Shown here in pieces: positions 1 to 6,982 of a stretch of DNA of 9,703 bases. This DNA is from Prevotellaceae bacterium (GTDB lineage: Bacteria > Bacteroidota > Bacteroidia > Bacteroidales > UBA932). The notes beneath the pieces were generated by a model, which saw only the letters and a list, made by a program, of their open reading frames with translations, searched no databases and was not told the origin of the DNA. The position numbers were made by a program, and so were the translations under genes. Within the stretch, counting starts at the first letter, position 1; every line of letters begins with the position of its first letter. The DNA lies in NCBI GenBank assembly GCA_031268055.1, contig JAIRXY010000131.1, forward strand, positions 1 through 9,703, given 5' to 3'.

Positions 1-550
1 TGAATATAAGGGAATATTTCCGGGCAGCGAATATTTAGGCTGGTATGCCGCCGCTGGGCTCAAGCTTGGATATGCCGTCATGGGAAATAGCAACGCGAGC
101 ATAAGGCTTATAACCGAAGCTCGTTTGTACCCCGAAAATATTCTCATAAATAAAGATCGCCCCATAGAAGATTTAGGGTGGGGAGTTACCGTAAATGAGA
201 ATGTTGACGCCGACTTGAGGTTGGGCTTTAGCAGCGCTGCCTACCTTGAGGCTGGGTTTACGCAGCAGCTAACGCAAAAGTATACCCTGTATGCAGGTTT
301 TTTTGGAGAATATAGCCTGTATAGCATTGTTGGCAGCACAGCTTCTGTTATGATGGAATATGAGCCTGTATCGGGGCAGGACCGTTACTACAATTTTCGC
401 TACAATCCTGCGGCAAACGTATCAACCATTGGCGTCAAATCTAACTACTTGCTTTCATTTGGAGTTACAGTACGAATAGGTCTGACGTTCAATAAGAGAG
501 TCACCCAACGAAACGAACGCTTATTTAACGTGCGCTACTTTCAGTACTAA
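1..550 (+). CDS. Outer-membrane beta-barrel protein, C-terminal part (5' end outside window)
   Basis: The frame is open from base 2, so the 182 visible residues are the end of a longer protein. The internal ATG at 80 is not a convincing start because the protein-like sequence continues upstream of it. The segment has no long hydrophobic helix. It alternates short amphipathic strands rich in Tyr, Phe and Gly with polar loops (for example around YTLYAGFFGEYSLY and SFGVTVRIGLTF), and it ends in an aromatic residue (RYFQY). That pattern is typical of an outer-membrane beta-barrel. I cannot name the family from the C-terminus alone. The gene lies 38 bases upstream of an OmpA/PD40 gene on the same strand, so the two may be co-transcribed and may act together at the outer membrane; this is inference. 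A PorP-like or porin-like barrel is possible but not shown. Confidence 0.7.
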   Translation, partial: EYKGIFPGSEYLGWYAAAGLKLGYAVMGNSNASIRLITEARLYPENILINKDRPIEDLGWGVTVNENVDADLRLGFSSAAYLEAGFTQQLTQKYTLYAGFFGEYSLYSIVGSTASVMMEYEPVSGQDRYYNFRYNPAANVSTIGVKSNYLLSFGVTVRIGLTFNKRVTQRNERLFNVRYFQY

Positions 551-588
551 TTTAGAATATTGGTAATTTGTTGTAATTTTTATAGATT

Positions 589-2268
589 ATGTTGATGAAA
601 AAATTTCTTTTCGCCAAGCAAATTGTTTTGCAATTGGTTTTACTTTCGAGTAGCATTTGCCTTACTGCGCAGCCGTCAGAATCAGAGCATCCTACAGGCG
701 CTGCTTTCAAGAAAGCAGTAGGCTTTCACCAACGCGGGCTCTACAAAGAGGCGTTGGACGCGTACCATGAATCGCTAAAAGAGCATAATAATAGCCGAGG
801 CGGATTAGCAGTCCTCATTGCGAAGCAGATTGCGTCTTGCGAATATGCCATTAAGCGAACATCAGATCAGGAACCGGTAACTGTAACCAAATTAGGTTCA
901 GATATCAATGGCCCCTCTTTCTCAAACATCAACGCTTTCCCCACCAATACTGAGCAAACGCTCTACTTTACCTCGCCGCGCTCCGAAGGCAGCAGCACAA
1001 AGGGAACAGCAAACCAAATGGACCGCCTCTGCATAGGCAGGCGCAAAGACCGCAGCGGGCCGTGGGATGTTCGGATTGTAGTTGGCGATAAGCGCTACCA
1101 TGAAAGCGTTTTGGGAACATCATCCGACGGAAAAGATGTGTTCATCTACCGAGGTAACAGAAATATCTTTCTGCTAGACATCTCCACAGACCTTAACATG
1201 CAGACGGCGCTGGACGGAAAATTGAACTACATCCCCATATCCAAGCGATACAACTTGAACTTGGAGAAAGATCACCCCATCTCCTCGCTGGCAATCACCA
1301 GAGATAAAAAAACTATCTACTTGAGCATGAACGATTATGGAGAAAAAGGAGGATATGGAGGATACGATCTCTGGCAAGCTAGCTACGATGCGACAAAGGG
1401 AACGTGGGGCGCGCTGACCAACTTAGGCCCCACGATCAACACCGAGCTTGACGAAATTTCTATTTCGACGCTCCCCGACGGCGCTACCATCTTTTTTTCT
1501 TCCAATGGACATAGGGGTATGGGCAAGTTTGATATCTACCGATCAGAATACGTAGATTCGCTTGCAAATTGGGGTAAGCCTATACATTTGGGTTCGCCCA
1601 TCAACACGGCAAACGACGATATTTACTACAACCCTGTTCCGGGGAATCCAAAGCATGCCTACTATTCCTCCGAAAGGGGAACCGAACCGGGCGTATACGA
1701 CACCTACTTCATCAACTACTACGGCCAAATATTGCCGGAGGAAGAGAAGGATAAGCTGCGCCAAGAGTACCTAAAAGCTATAGAGGAGGCCAAAAAGAAC
1801 ACCGCCGCTAAGGATCGCCTTAAACCCAGCGAAACGAAGCTGCTGGCCAAGAAAGGATACGCCAGCTTTCCTCAGGATAGCGTAAAGGTGGGAATGAAAG
1901 TTTACCTCCAAAATATTTTGTTTGCTAACGCCAAGGCTACGCTGCTGCCTAAATCCTACAGGCATTTGGAGCAGCTCTACCGCCTGATGCTCTACCATTC
2001 GACGCTGAAAATCGAAATCTCCGGGCATACCGACAATACAGGTAACAAGGCATCCAACCAGCGGCTTTCGCTGGAGCGCGCACAAAGCGTAGTAGATTAC
2101 CTCATAGGTAGAGGAATTGAGGCAAACAGGCTCACGGCCAAAGGCTATAGCGATACGCAGCCCATTGCCCCCAATAAAACCGTCGAAGGAAAAGCGCTCA
2201 ACCGTAGGGTAGAGTTTAAGGTACTTGCAGTAGGAATAATGATGGATGATGAGAGTGGAGGAAGTTAG
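589..2268 (+). CDS. OmpA-family envelope protein with TPR-like hairpin and PD40 beta-propeller
   Basis: This 559-residue exported protein probably links the outer membrane to peptidoglycan. Residues 1-28 look like a signal peptide: a KK pair, a hydrophobic core, then a likely cut after LTA. There is no proper lipobox around Cys24. Residues 37-90 form a helical TPR-like hairpin. Residues about 105-376 carry propeller blades of PD40 type, clearest at 288-320 (DEISISTLPDGATIFFSS, then a FDIYRSE strand). A charged helical linker covers about 383-425. The OmpA C-terminal domain spans about 438-547, with HTD at 480-482, N490 and the SLERA motif (R497); Asp482 and Arg497 match the residues that bind diaminopimelate in this family. 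The order resembles PorE of the type IX secretion system, but the linker looks too short for the carboxypeptidase-regulatory domain found there. Starts at 589 or 595 (second Met) are both possible; neither has a strong ribosome site. The function beyond cell-wall anchoring is unknown. Confidence 0.88.
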   Translation: MLMKKFLFAKQIVLQLVLLSSSICLTAQPSESEHPTGAAFKKAVGFHQRGLYKEALDAYHESLKEHNNSRGGLAVLIAKQIASCEYAIKRTSDQEPVTVTKLGSDINGPSFSNINAFPTNTEQTLYFTSPRSEGSSTKGTANQMDRLCIGRRKDRSGPWDVRIVVGDKRYHESVLGTSSDGKDVFIYRGNRNIFLLDISTDLNMQTALDGKLNYIPISKRYNLNLEKDHPISSLAITRDKKTIYLSMNDYGEKGGYGGYDLWQASYDATKGTWGALTNLGPTINTELDEISISTLPDGATIFFSSNGHRGMGKFDIYRSEYVDSLANWGKPIHLGSPINTANDDIYYNPVPGNPKHAYYSSERGTEPGVYDTYFINYYGQILPEEEKDKLRQEYLKAIEEAKKNTAAKDRLKPSETKLLAKKGYASFPQDSVKVGMKVYLQNILFANAKATLLPKSYRHLEQLYRLMLYHSTLKIEISGHTDNTGNKASNQRLSLERAQSVVDYLIGRGIEANRLTAKGYSDTQPIAPNKTVEGKALNRRVEFKVLAVGIMMDDESGGS

Positions 2269-2294
2269 CTGAAACCCATATAGAGAAAATCTGA

Positions 2295-2411
2295 AAAATA
2301 AAGTCCTGAAAGGACAGGGAAAAGAATAAAGACCCGGCAATGCTTGGCAAAAGTGAAACTAATTTTAAGCAATAACTCAAGTTTTTCCCTCCCTTTCAGG
2401 ACTTATTTTAT
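2295..2411. repeat. Long imperfect inverted repeat with an internal small hairpin
   Basis: Bases 2301-2313 are perfectly complementary to 2392-2404 (13 pairs), and 2316-2323 to 2383-2390 (8 pairs). Only two bases on one side and one on the other are unpaired between these blocks. The loop is 59 bases. The left arm contains its own perfect hairpin, GTCCT-gaa-AGGAC (2303-2315). The right arm is followed by a T-rich run (2403-2413), so the structure could end transcription of the OmpA-type gene. Its shape also fits a dispersed palindromic intergenic element or a decayed small mobile element, but no second copy is present in this window to prove that. Confidence 0.6.
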
Positions 2412-2456
2412 TGCGCTATGCTTCCAACCGTGAAATGCAGCGCCCCATGCGGTAGG

Positions 2457-2487
2457 GTGGCCAATTAAATTCTTTTTGCTACCTTTG
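2457..2487 (+). promoter_or_regulatory. Candidate fabI promoter, Bacteroidota type
   Basis: TACCTTTG at 2480-2487 matches the -7 consensus TAnnTTTG of the primary sigma factor in Bacteroidota. The -33 element is weak: GTG at 2457-2459, one change from TTG, at a spacing of 20. Transcription would begin a few bases after 2487 and leave a leader of roughly 130 bases before the fabI start. Confidence 0.55.
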
Positions 2488-2517
2488 CCGCCGCTGCTGA
2501 TGCTCCGTACAGACGTT

Positions 2518-2596
2518 CGTAAAAAAAATACGGCGCAGGGGCAAAAACTCAGGGGAGACTCCCCTACCCTGCCTTTTGGGGCAGGTAGAGAGGGTA
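2518..2596 (+). promoter_or_regulatory. Structured fabI leader with competing hairpins
   Basis: The leader holds a weak hairpin CGTA/TACG (2518-2521 with 2529-2532). It also has an almost perfect palindrome, AGGGGAG-A-CTCCCCT (2551-2565). Around it, GCAGGG (2535-2540) can pair with CCCTGC (2567-2572), enclosing the palindrome. The same CCTGCC segment (2568-2573) can instead pair with GGCAGG (2580-2585) across a six-base loop. The two pairings exclude each other. No T-run follows, so this is not a plain terminator. It could be a regulatory leader or an inserted dispersed repeat; I cannot tell which. Confidence 0.45.
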
Positions 2597-2625
2597 ACAA
2601 ATACAAATACAGAAAAGGTAAACAA

Positions 2626-3483
2626 ATGACATACGGCTTGTTAAAAGGCAAAAAAGGCCTCATTTTTGGAGCGCTCAACGAAAAATCTATTGCATGGAAG
2701 GTGGCCGAGCGCGCCTGCGAAGAAGGAGCACAGATTGTGCTCACCAATACGCCTGTCTCCATGCGGTTTGGTACCATCAACGAGCTGGCAAAAAAGCTCA
2801 ACACCGTTGTTATCCCTGCCGATGCAACCAAGGTGGAGGATTTGGAAAATCTCGTGCAAAAAAGCATGGAACACCTCGGAGGCCAGCTCGACTTTGTGCT
2901 GCACTCCATTGGCATGTCGCCCAACGTGCGCAAGGGAAGAACATACGACGACCTCGACTACGCCTACCTCCAGCAAACGCTGGATATTTCTGCCATTTCG
3001 TTTCACAAGGTGCTGCAGGTGTGCCGCAAGGCCGACGCCATTAGCGATTGGGGGTCGGTGGTAGCGCTGTCGTACATTGCTGCGCAGCGCACGCTGTATG
3101 GCTACAACGATATGGCCGACGCTAAGGCTATGCTCGAATCCATAGCCCGCAGCTTTGGCTACATCTACGGGCGCGAAAAGAAAATCCGCATCAACACCAT
3201 CTCGCAGTCGCCCACGCTAACCACAGCCGGCAGCGGCATTATGGGCTTCGATAACCTCGTGGACTTTGCCGACCGCATGTCGCCGCTCGGCAACGCCGAC
3301 AGCACAGATTGCGCTAACTACGTCATCACGCTCTTCTCCGACCTCACCCGCAAGGTAACCATGCAAAACCTCTTTCACGACGGCGGATACGCAAGCATGG
3401 GTATGAGCTTCCGCGCAATGAAGGTGTACAACGAGGGGCTGGAGTACAGGGATGTCAAGGAGGATAAGACGAAGAAATTTTGA
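2626..3483 (+). CDS. fabI: Enoyl-[acyl-carrier-protein] reductase (NADH), FabI
   Basis: FabI catalyses the last step of each fatty acid elongation cycle, reducing trans-2-enoyl-ACP with NADH in the cytoplasm. The 285-residue product is a short-chain dehydrogenase of FabI type. Residues 11-25 (GLIFGALNEKSIAWK) form the divergent nucleotide-binding loop of FabI, with LHSIG at 92-96 following. The active site is Tyr160-x6-Lys167 (YNDMADAK), with a second conserved Tyr at 150, the spacing seen in E. coli FabI (Y146, Y156, K163). The SQSPTLTTAGSG stretch corresponds to the substrate-binding loop, and the C-terminus has a short polar tail ending in KKF. The start at 2626 gives the normal family N-terminus and lies 8 bases after an AAAAGG ribosome site. 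The frame extends upstream to 2476, but that extension crosses the promoter and hairpins. It faces ffh tail to tail. Confidence 0.96.
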   Translation: MTYGLLKGKKGLIFGALNEKSIAWKVAERACEEGAQIVLTNTPVSMRFGTINELAKKLNTVVIPADATKVEDLENLVQKSMEHLGGQLDFVLHSIGMSPNVRKGRTYDDLDYAYLQQTLDISAISFHKVLQVCRKADAISDWGSVVALSYIAAQRTLYGYNDMADAKAMLESIARSFGYIYGREKKIRINTISQSPTLTTAGSGIMGFDNLVDFADRMSPLGNADSTDCANYVITLFSDLTRKVTMQNLFHDGGYASMGMSFRAMKVYNEGLEYRDVKEDKTKKF

Positions 3484-3499
3484 ATTTTGAATTTTGAAT
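3476..3499 (+). repeat. Tandem heptamer AATTTTG, three copies over the fabI stop codon
   Basis: Three perfect copies of AATTTTG (3476-3482, 3483-3489, 3490-3496) are followed by AAT. The first copy supplies the last Lys-Phe codons and the TGA stop of fabI. The same heptamer appears in the sense direction over the stop codon of atpH at the right end of the window. Confidence 0.8.
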
Positions 3500-3524
3500 G
3501 TGCAGCATCTACCATTGATAGCAC

Positions 3525-3560
3525 GCAGATGAAGCGGATTGAGCGGATGAAGACAGATTT
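3525..3560. repeat. Four imperfect 9-base tandem units between fabI and ffh
   Basis: The units are GCAGATGAA (3525 start), GCGGATTGA (3534), GCGGATGAA (3543) and a diverged GACAGATTT (3552), sharing a GCxGAT core. On the + strand the array runs into eight T residues (3558-3565), just before the ffh stop codon. It has no hairpin symmetry, so an intrinsic terminator is not supported. It may be a copy of a dispersed low-complexity repeat. Confidence 0.6.
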
Positions 3561-3569
3561 TTTTCAACG

Positions 3570-4898
3570 CTACATTTTCATTCCCCCCATCATGCCCATC
3601 ATCTTTTTTGCTCCGCCGCTGCCCATTGACTTCATTATCTTGCGGGTGTCGTCAAACTGCTTTATCAGGCGATTCACCTCCTCTATGCTGCGTCCGCATC
3701 CTGCGGCAATGCGCTTGCGCCGTCCACCGTTTATCACATCGGGTGATTCGCGCTCCTGCGGCGTCATGGACGAAATAATAGCTTCGATTTTTTTAAACGC
3801 GTCATCATCAATATCAATGTTCTTCAAGGCCTTGCCAATGCCCGGAATCATGCTGAACAAGTCTTTCACGTTGCCCATTTTTTTGATTTGCTGAATCTGG
3901 GCAATAAAATCGTTGAAGTTAAACTGGTTCTTGGCTATGCGCTTTTGAACACGGCGCGCTTCATCTTCGTCGTACTGCTCCTGAGCGCGCTCTACCAGCG
4001 ATACGATGTCGCCCATGCCAAGTATTCTATCGGCCATGCGGTCGGGGTAGAATACCTGTAGCGCGTCCATTTTTTCGCCCATGCTCACAAACTTAATCGG
4101 CTTGTCTACTACCGCACGAATGGAGAGCGCCGCGCCGCCGCGCGTATCGCCGTCGAGCTTGGTAAGCACCACGCCGTCAAAGTTGAGGCGGTCGTTAAAC
4201 TCCTTGGCGGTGTTCACCGCGTCCTGCCCCGTCATGGAGTCCACCACAAACAAGGTTTCGGACGGCGACACGGCTTTCTTTACCGCCGCTATTTCGCGCA
4301 TCATCTCCTCGTCAATGGCCAAGCGCCCCGCCGTATCGATGATGACCACGCTGTGGCCATTCTTTTTGGCGTAATCGATAGCGTTTTTGGCTATCTGCAC
4401 AGCATTCTTGCTGCCATCCTCGGTGTATACCTGCGCCTCCACCTGCTGCCCCAGCACTTTGAGCTGGTCGATGGCGGCAGGACGGTAAACATCGCAGGCA
4501 GCGAGCAAGGGCGAGAGACCCTTTTTACGAACAAGCGCGGCAAATTTTCCCGAAAACGTCGTCTTACCGGAGCCCTGCAAGCCGGCAATCAGCACCACCG
4601 CCGGATTACCTTTTAGGCGAACTTCTTCGGCCTCTTTTCCCATGAGCGCAACCAGCTCGTCGTGCACAATTTTGGTAAGCAGCTGGCCGGGCTTTATGGC
4701 TGTCAGCACGCTTTGGCCAAGCGCTTTTTGCTTAACCTCGTCGGTAAACGTTTTGGCTACCTTATAGCTGACGTCGGCGTCGAGCAGCGCCTTTCTAATT
4801 TCCTTGAGCGTTTCGGCAACGTTGATTTCAGTAATGCGGCCTTCGCCCTTCAGCGTCTTAAAGGCACGCTCCAGCTTGTCTTGCAGGTTTTCAAACAT
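3570..4898 (-). CDS. ffh: Signal recognition particle GTPase Ffh (SRP54)
   Basis: Ffh binds 4.5S RNA and signal sequences emerging from the ribosome and delivers them to the receptor FtsY at the inner membrane. The 442-residue protein has the full family layout. The helical N domain spans about 1-88. The G domain spans about 98-295, with the P-loop GLQGSGKTT at 106-114, DTAGR at 188-192 and TKLDGD at 246-251. The methionine-rich M domain spans about 325-442. The RNA-binding motif GGRRKRIAAGCG sits at 391-402; the GCG form also occurs in E. coli Ffh, so it is normal. The tail (KKMMGMMGGMKM) is short and Met-rich. The ATG start gives the usual family N-terminus. It lies 61 bases downstream of argS with no clear promoter or terminator between, so the two are probably co-transcribed. 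It converges with fabI. Confidence 0.97.
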   Translation of the reverse strand: MFENLQDKLERAFKTLKGEGRITEINVAETLKEIRKALLDADVSYKVAKTFTDEVKQKALGQSVLTAIKPGQLLTKIVHDELVALMGKEAEEVRLKGNPAVVLIAGLQGSGKTTFSGKFAALVRKKGLSPLLAACDVYRPAAIDQLKVLGQQVEAQVYTEDGSKNAVQIAKNAIDYAKKNGHSVVIIDTAGRLAIDEEMMREIAAVKKAVSPSETLFVVDSMTGQDAVNTAKEFNDRLNFDGVVLTKLDGDTRGGAALSIRAVVDKPIKFVSMGEKMDALQVFYPDRMADRILGMGDIVSLVERAQEQYDEDEARRVQKRIAKNQFNFNDFIAQIQQIKKMGNVKDLFSMIPGIGKALKNIDIDDDAFKKIEAIISSMTPQERESPDVINGGRRKRIAAGCGRSIEEVNRLIKQFDDTRKIMKSMGSGGAKKMMGMMGGMKM

Positions 4899-4910
4899 AA
4901 AAACTCTATA

Positions 4911-4943
4911 AACTTTTGAACTTCTTAAACTTTACAAATTTTT
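4911..4943. repeat. Degenerate A/T periodic array between argS and ffh
   Basis: Four units of 8-9 bases, each beginning AAC or AAA followed by a T run, lie side by side: AACTTTTG, AACTTCTTA, AACTTTAC, AAATTTTT. They resemble degenerate versions of the AATTTTG heptamer seen after fabI and atpH. They may be no more than A/T-rich spacer. Confidence 0.35.
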
Positions 4944-4959
4944 CGCTATCTCCTTTTTC

Positions 4960-6732
4960 CTACATTCTCTCCGGCAGCTCTATTCCCAGCAAGTCCATTG
5001 CGGTTTTCAGCGCCTTACCCAGCTGCTGGAGCAGCGCTAAGCGCTGCTGCTTCACCGCAACATTTTCTTCCTTCAAAATGGATACATCGTGGTAGTACTG
5101 GTTAAACTCCTTGGCGAGGTCAAAGGTGTAGTTTGCTATCAGCGCGGGCGAGTACTCGGCGCCGGCTTGCGCTACTACCTGCGGAAAATCGGCCATGTTT
5201 TTCACCAGCTCCACCTCACGCTCTCCCAGCGCTGCCGCGCCAGCGTTTGCCTCAACCTGCTGCTCCTGCGCCTTGCGCAAAACCGAGCAAATACGGGCAA
5301 ACGTGTACTGTATGAACGGTCCGGTATTTCCATTAAAATCAATAGATTCTTTGGGGTCAAAAAGCATGGTCTTTTTGGGGTCGACTTTGAGGATAAAGTA
5401 CTTTAGCGCCCCCAGGCCCACTATATGAAATAGCCGCTGCTGCTCTTCCTGTGGAATGTCGGACAGCTTGCCCAGCTCCAGCGAGGTTTCGCGCGCTGTG
5501 GCAACCATAGCGTCTATCAAGTCGTCGGCGTCAACAACCGTGCCTTCGCGCGACTTCATTTTACCTTCGGGCAGCTCTACCATGCCGTACGAGAGATGGT
5601 AAATGCTATCAGACCAAGCGTAGCCCAACTTTTTCAGAATGAGCTTGAGCACCTGAAAATGGTAGTTCTGCTCGTTGCCCACCACGTAAACGAGCTCGCT
5701 AAAGTTGTACTCCGAGAAGCGATGCCGGGCTGTTCCCAAATCCTGCGTCATGTACACCGATGTGCCGTCCGACCGCAGCAGGAGCTTCTGGTCGAGGCCG
5801 TCGGGGGTGAGGTCGCACCACACCGAGCCATCCTCTCTTTTGAAAAAGATGCCTTTCTTCAACCCTTCCTTGACAAGCTCCTTGCCAAGGAGGTACGTTC
5901 GCGATTCGTAGTAGGTTTTATCAAACGACACGCCCAGCTTTTTGTAGGTAGCGTCGAAGCCCTCGTACACCCAGCTGTTCATGCTTTCCCACAAATCAAA
6001 AATCTCGTCGTTGCCCTGCTCCCACGCGAGCAGCATATTTTGGGCTTCCTGCAGTATGGGCGCTTTCTTTTTTGCCTCATCTTCCGGGATTCCCGTGTGC
6101 ATTAGCGCCGATACCTGCCGCTTGTATTCCTTGTCAAACCTTACGTAGTATTCGCCCACGAGGTGGTCGCCCTTTTTGCCCGACGATTGCGGCGTTTCGC
6201 CGTTGCCGAATTTTTGCCACGCCAGCATTGATTTGCAGATATGAATCCCCCTATCGTTCACTAAGTTCACCTTAATGACCTGATGCCCGTTGGCGGCAAG
6301 AATTTTTGCCACCGAGTGCCCCAAAAGGTTATTGCGAATATGCCCTAAGTGCAGCGGCTTATTGGTGTTGGGCGACGAATATTCTACCATCACCGTTTTG
6401 CCGGACGCGGGGAGGTACCCAAACGATGCACTGTCGGCGATTTGCAGCAGCTGTTCTCGCCAAAAATCCTTGGATAGCTTGATGTTGAGAAATCCTTTGA
6501 CCACGTTAAACGCCTCCACCTGCGGCACGTTCGCCGTGAGCCACTCGCCCACATCGGCGCCGGTTTGCTCCGGAGATTTGCCGCTGAGCTTGGCCAGCGG
6601 AAAAACAACGAGCGTAATATCACCCTCAAACTCTTTGCGAGTTTTTTGCAGCTGCATAGGTACGCTTTCGCTCCCGTAAAGGATTTTTATGCAGTCTTCT
6701 ACTTTTTGAGCTACGTATAACTCTACGTTCAT
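4960..6732 (-). CDS. argS: Arginyl-tRNA synthetase, class I
   Basis: ArgS attaches arginine to tRNA-Arg in the cytoplasm. The 590-residue product has the full class I ArgRS layout. The N-terminal additional domain, which contacts the tRNA D-loop, covers about 1-90 (with the EFEGDITLVVFPLAK stretch). The catalytic core carries the HIGH-type signature as HLGH at 128-131, after SSPNTNKPL. The KMSKS-type loop appears as KMKSREG at 391-397. The DALR-type anticodon-binding helices cover about 470-590 (GPFIQYTFAR and LAKEFNQYYHDV). I place the start at the ATG at 6732, which gives the family N-terminus (MNVELYVAQKV). The frame is open for 28 more codons upstream, but these run through the A/T-rich leader and a promoter -7 element. 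ffh follows 61 bases downstream, probably on the same transcript. Confidence 0.96.
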   Translation of the reverse strand: MNVELYVAQKVEDCIKILYGSESVPMQLQKTRKEFEGDITLVVFPLAKLSGKSPEQTGADVGEWLTANVPQVEAFNVVKGFLNIKLSKDFWREQLLQIADSASFGYLPASGKTVMVEYSSPNTNKPLHLGHIRNNLLGHSVAKILAANGHQVIKVNLVNDRGIHICKSMLAWQKFGNGETPQSSGKKGDHLVGEYYVRFDKEYKRQVSALMHTGIPEDEAKKKAPILQEAQNMLLAWEQGNDEIFDLWESMNSWVYEGFDATYKKLGVSFDKTYYESRTYLLGKELVKEGLKKGIFFKREDGSVWCDLTPDGLDQKLLLRSDGTSVYMTQDLGTARHRFSEYNFSELVYVVGNEQNYHFQVLKLILKKLGYAWSDSIYHLSYGMVELPEGKMKSREGTVVDADDLIDAMVATARETSLELGKLSDIPQEEQQRLFHIVGLGALKYFILKVDPKKTMLFDPKESIDFNGNTGPFIQYTFARICSVLRKAQEQQVEANAGAAALGEREVELVKNMADFPQVVAQAGAEYSPALIANYTFDLAKEFNQYYHDVSILKEENVAVKQQRLALLQQLGKALKTAMDLLGIELPERM

Positions 6733-6770
6733 AATATCAAATAAGTTTATGTATTTTACCCAAGAGGCCG

Positions 6771-6778
6771 CAAAGTTA
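6771..6778 (-). promoter_or_regulatory. Proximal argS promoter, -7 element
   Basis: On the - strand this reads TAACTTTG, an exact match to the Bacteroidota -7 consensus TAnnTTTG. It would give a leader of about 33 bases for argS. No TTG is seen at the -33 position, so only half of the promoter is recognisable. Its position supports the argS start at 6732 over the longer reading frame. Confidence 0.55.
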
Positions 6779-6842
6779 GCCATTTTTTTTATTTTTGCGC
6801 TTTGGTAGCGGAGCAAGGGAGAGTAATTTTGATTTGCATTTA

Positions 6843-6873
6843 CAAAAATATAAATTCATGCCCTGAATGTCAA
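6843..6873 (-). promoter_or_regulatory. Distal argS promoter with both -33 and -7 elements
   Basis: On the - strand TTG (6873-6871) is followed after 20 bases by TATTTTTG (6850-6843). This fits the Bacteroidota pattern of TTTG, a 19-21 base spacer, then TAnnTTTG. Transcription would start about 105 bases before argS. The element lies just downstream of the atp terminator, where a new transcription unit is expected. The spacer overlaps one arm of a CATGCC/GGCATG inverted repeat (6857-6862 with 6885-6890). Confidence 0.5.
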
Positions 6874-6907
6874 TTTTTTACACCGGCATGCTTTTTAATC
6901 CTCACAC

Positions 6908-6941
6908 AAAAAAAATAGCTACGGCAAAAAAGTTGCTATTT
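6908..6941 (-). terminator. Intrinsic terminator after atpG
   Basis: On the - strand AAATAGC (6941-6935) pairs perfectly with GCTATTT (6919-6913). Two further inner pairs are possible past one mismatch. The 3' arm runs into a tract of eight T residues (+ strand A at 6908-6915). It lies 42 bases beyond the atpG stop codon and ends the atpH-atpA-atpG transcript. Confidence 0.75.
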
Positions 6942-6982
6942 CCTTTTTTTACATTCGTCGCTATCAGCGGGGGAGGAAGTCT

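Larger units (their letters stand above)
2269..2625. other. Intergenic region between the OmpA-type gene and fabI
   Basis: These 357 bases hold no convincing gene. From left to right there is a long imperfect inverted repeat (2301-2404), a stretch of about 65 bases with no clear signal (2412-2475), a Bacteroidota-type promoter element (2480-2487) and a leader with strong hairpins (2535-2596). A reading frame open from 2476 into fabI exists, but its first 50 codons run through the promoter and hairpins and look non-protein-like. I see no tRNA or other known RNA. Confidence 0.7.

Noticed and set aside
2476..2625. N-terminal extension of FabI by 50 residues
   Set aside because: The extension crosses the -7 promoter element and the hairpin-rich leader, and is low in protein-like composition. 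The ATG at 2626 has an AAAAGG ribosome site and gives the normal FabI N-terminus.
2403..2933. Open frame on the - strand overlapping the fabI leader and gene
   Set aside because: Antisense to fabI for most of its length, with no recognisable motif; a shadow frame.
3476..3560. Short tandem repeats as a possible CRISPR remnant
   Set aside because: The units are 7 and 9 bases, directly adjacent, with no spacers and no cas genes nearby.
3570..3600. Unusual GCG in the RNA-binding motif of Ffh (protein residues 400-402)
   Set aside because: E. coli Ffh has the same Cys at this position, so it is not a departure from the family.
6790..6797. TATTTTTG on the + strand as a divergent promoter
   Set aside because: It matches the -7 consensus but lies in a T-rich run, has no -33 partner, and no + strand gene follows it.
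6733..6816. 28-residue N-terminal extension of ArgS
   Set aside because: It would place the TAACTTTG promoter element inside the coding region, and the family N-terminus begins at the internal Met at 6732.
6857..6890. CATGCC/GGCATG inverted repeat followed by CTTTTT on the + strand
   Set aside because: Only six pairs across a 22-base loop, and no + strand transcript is expected here; not strong enough to call a terminator.
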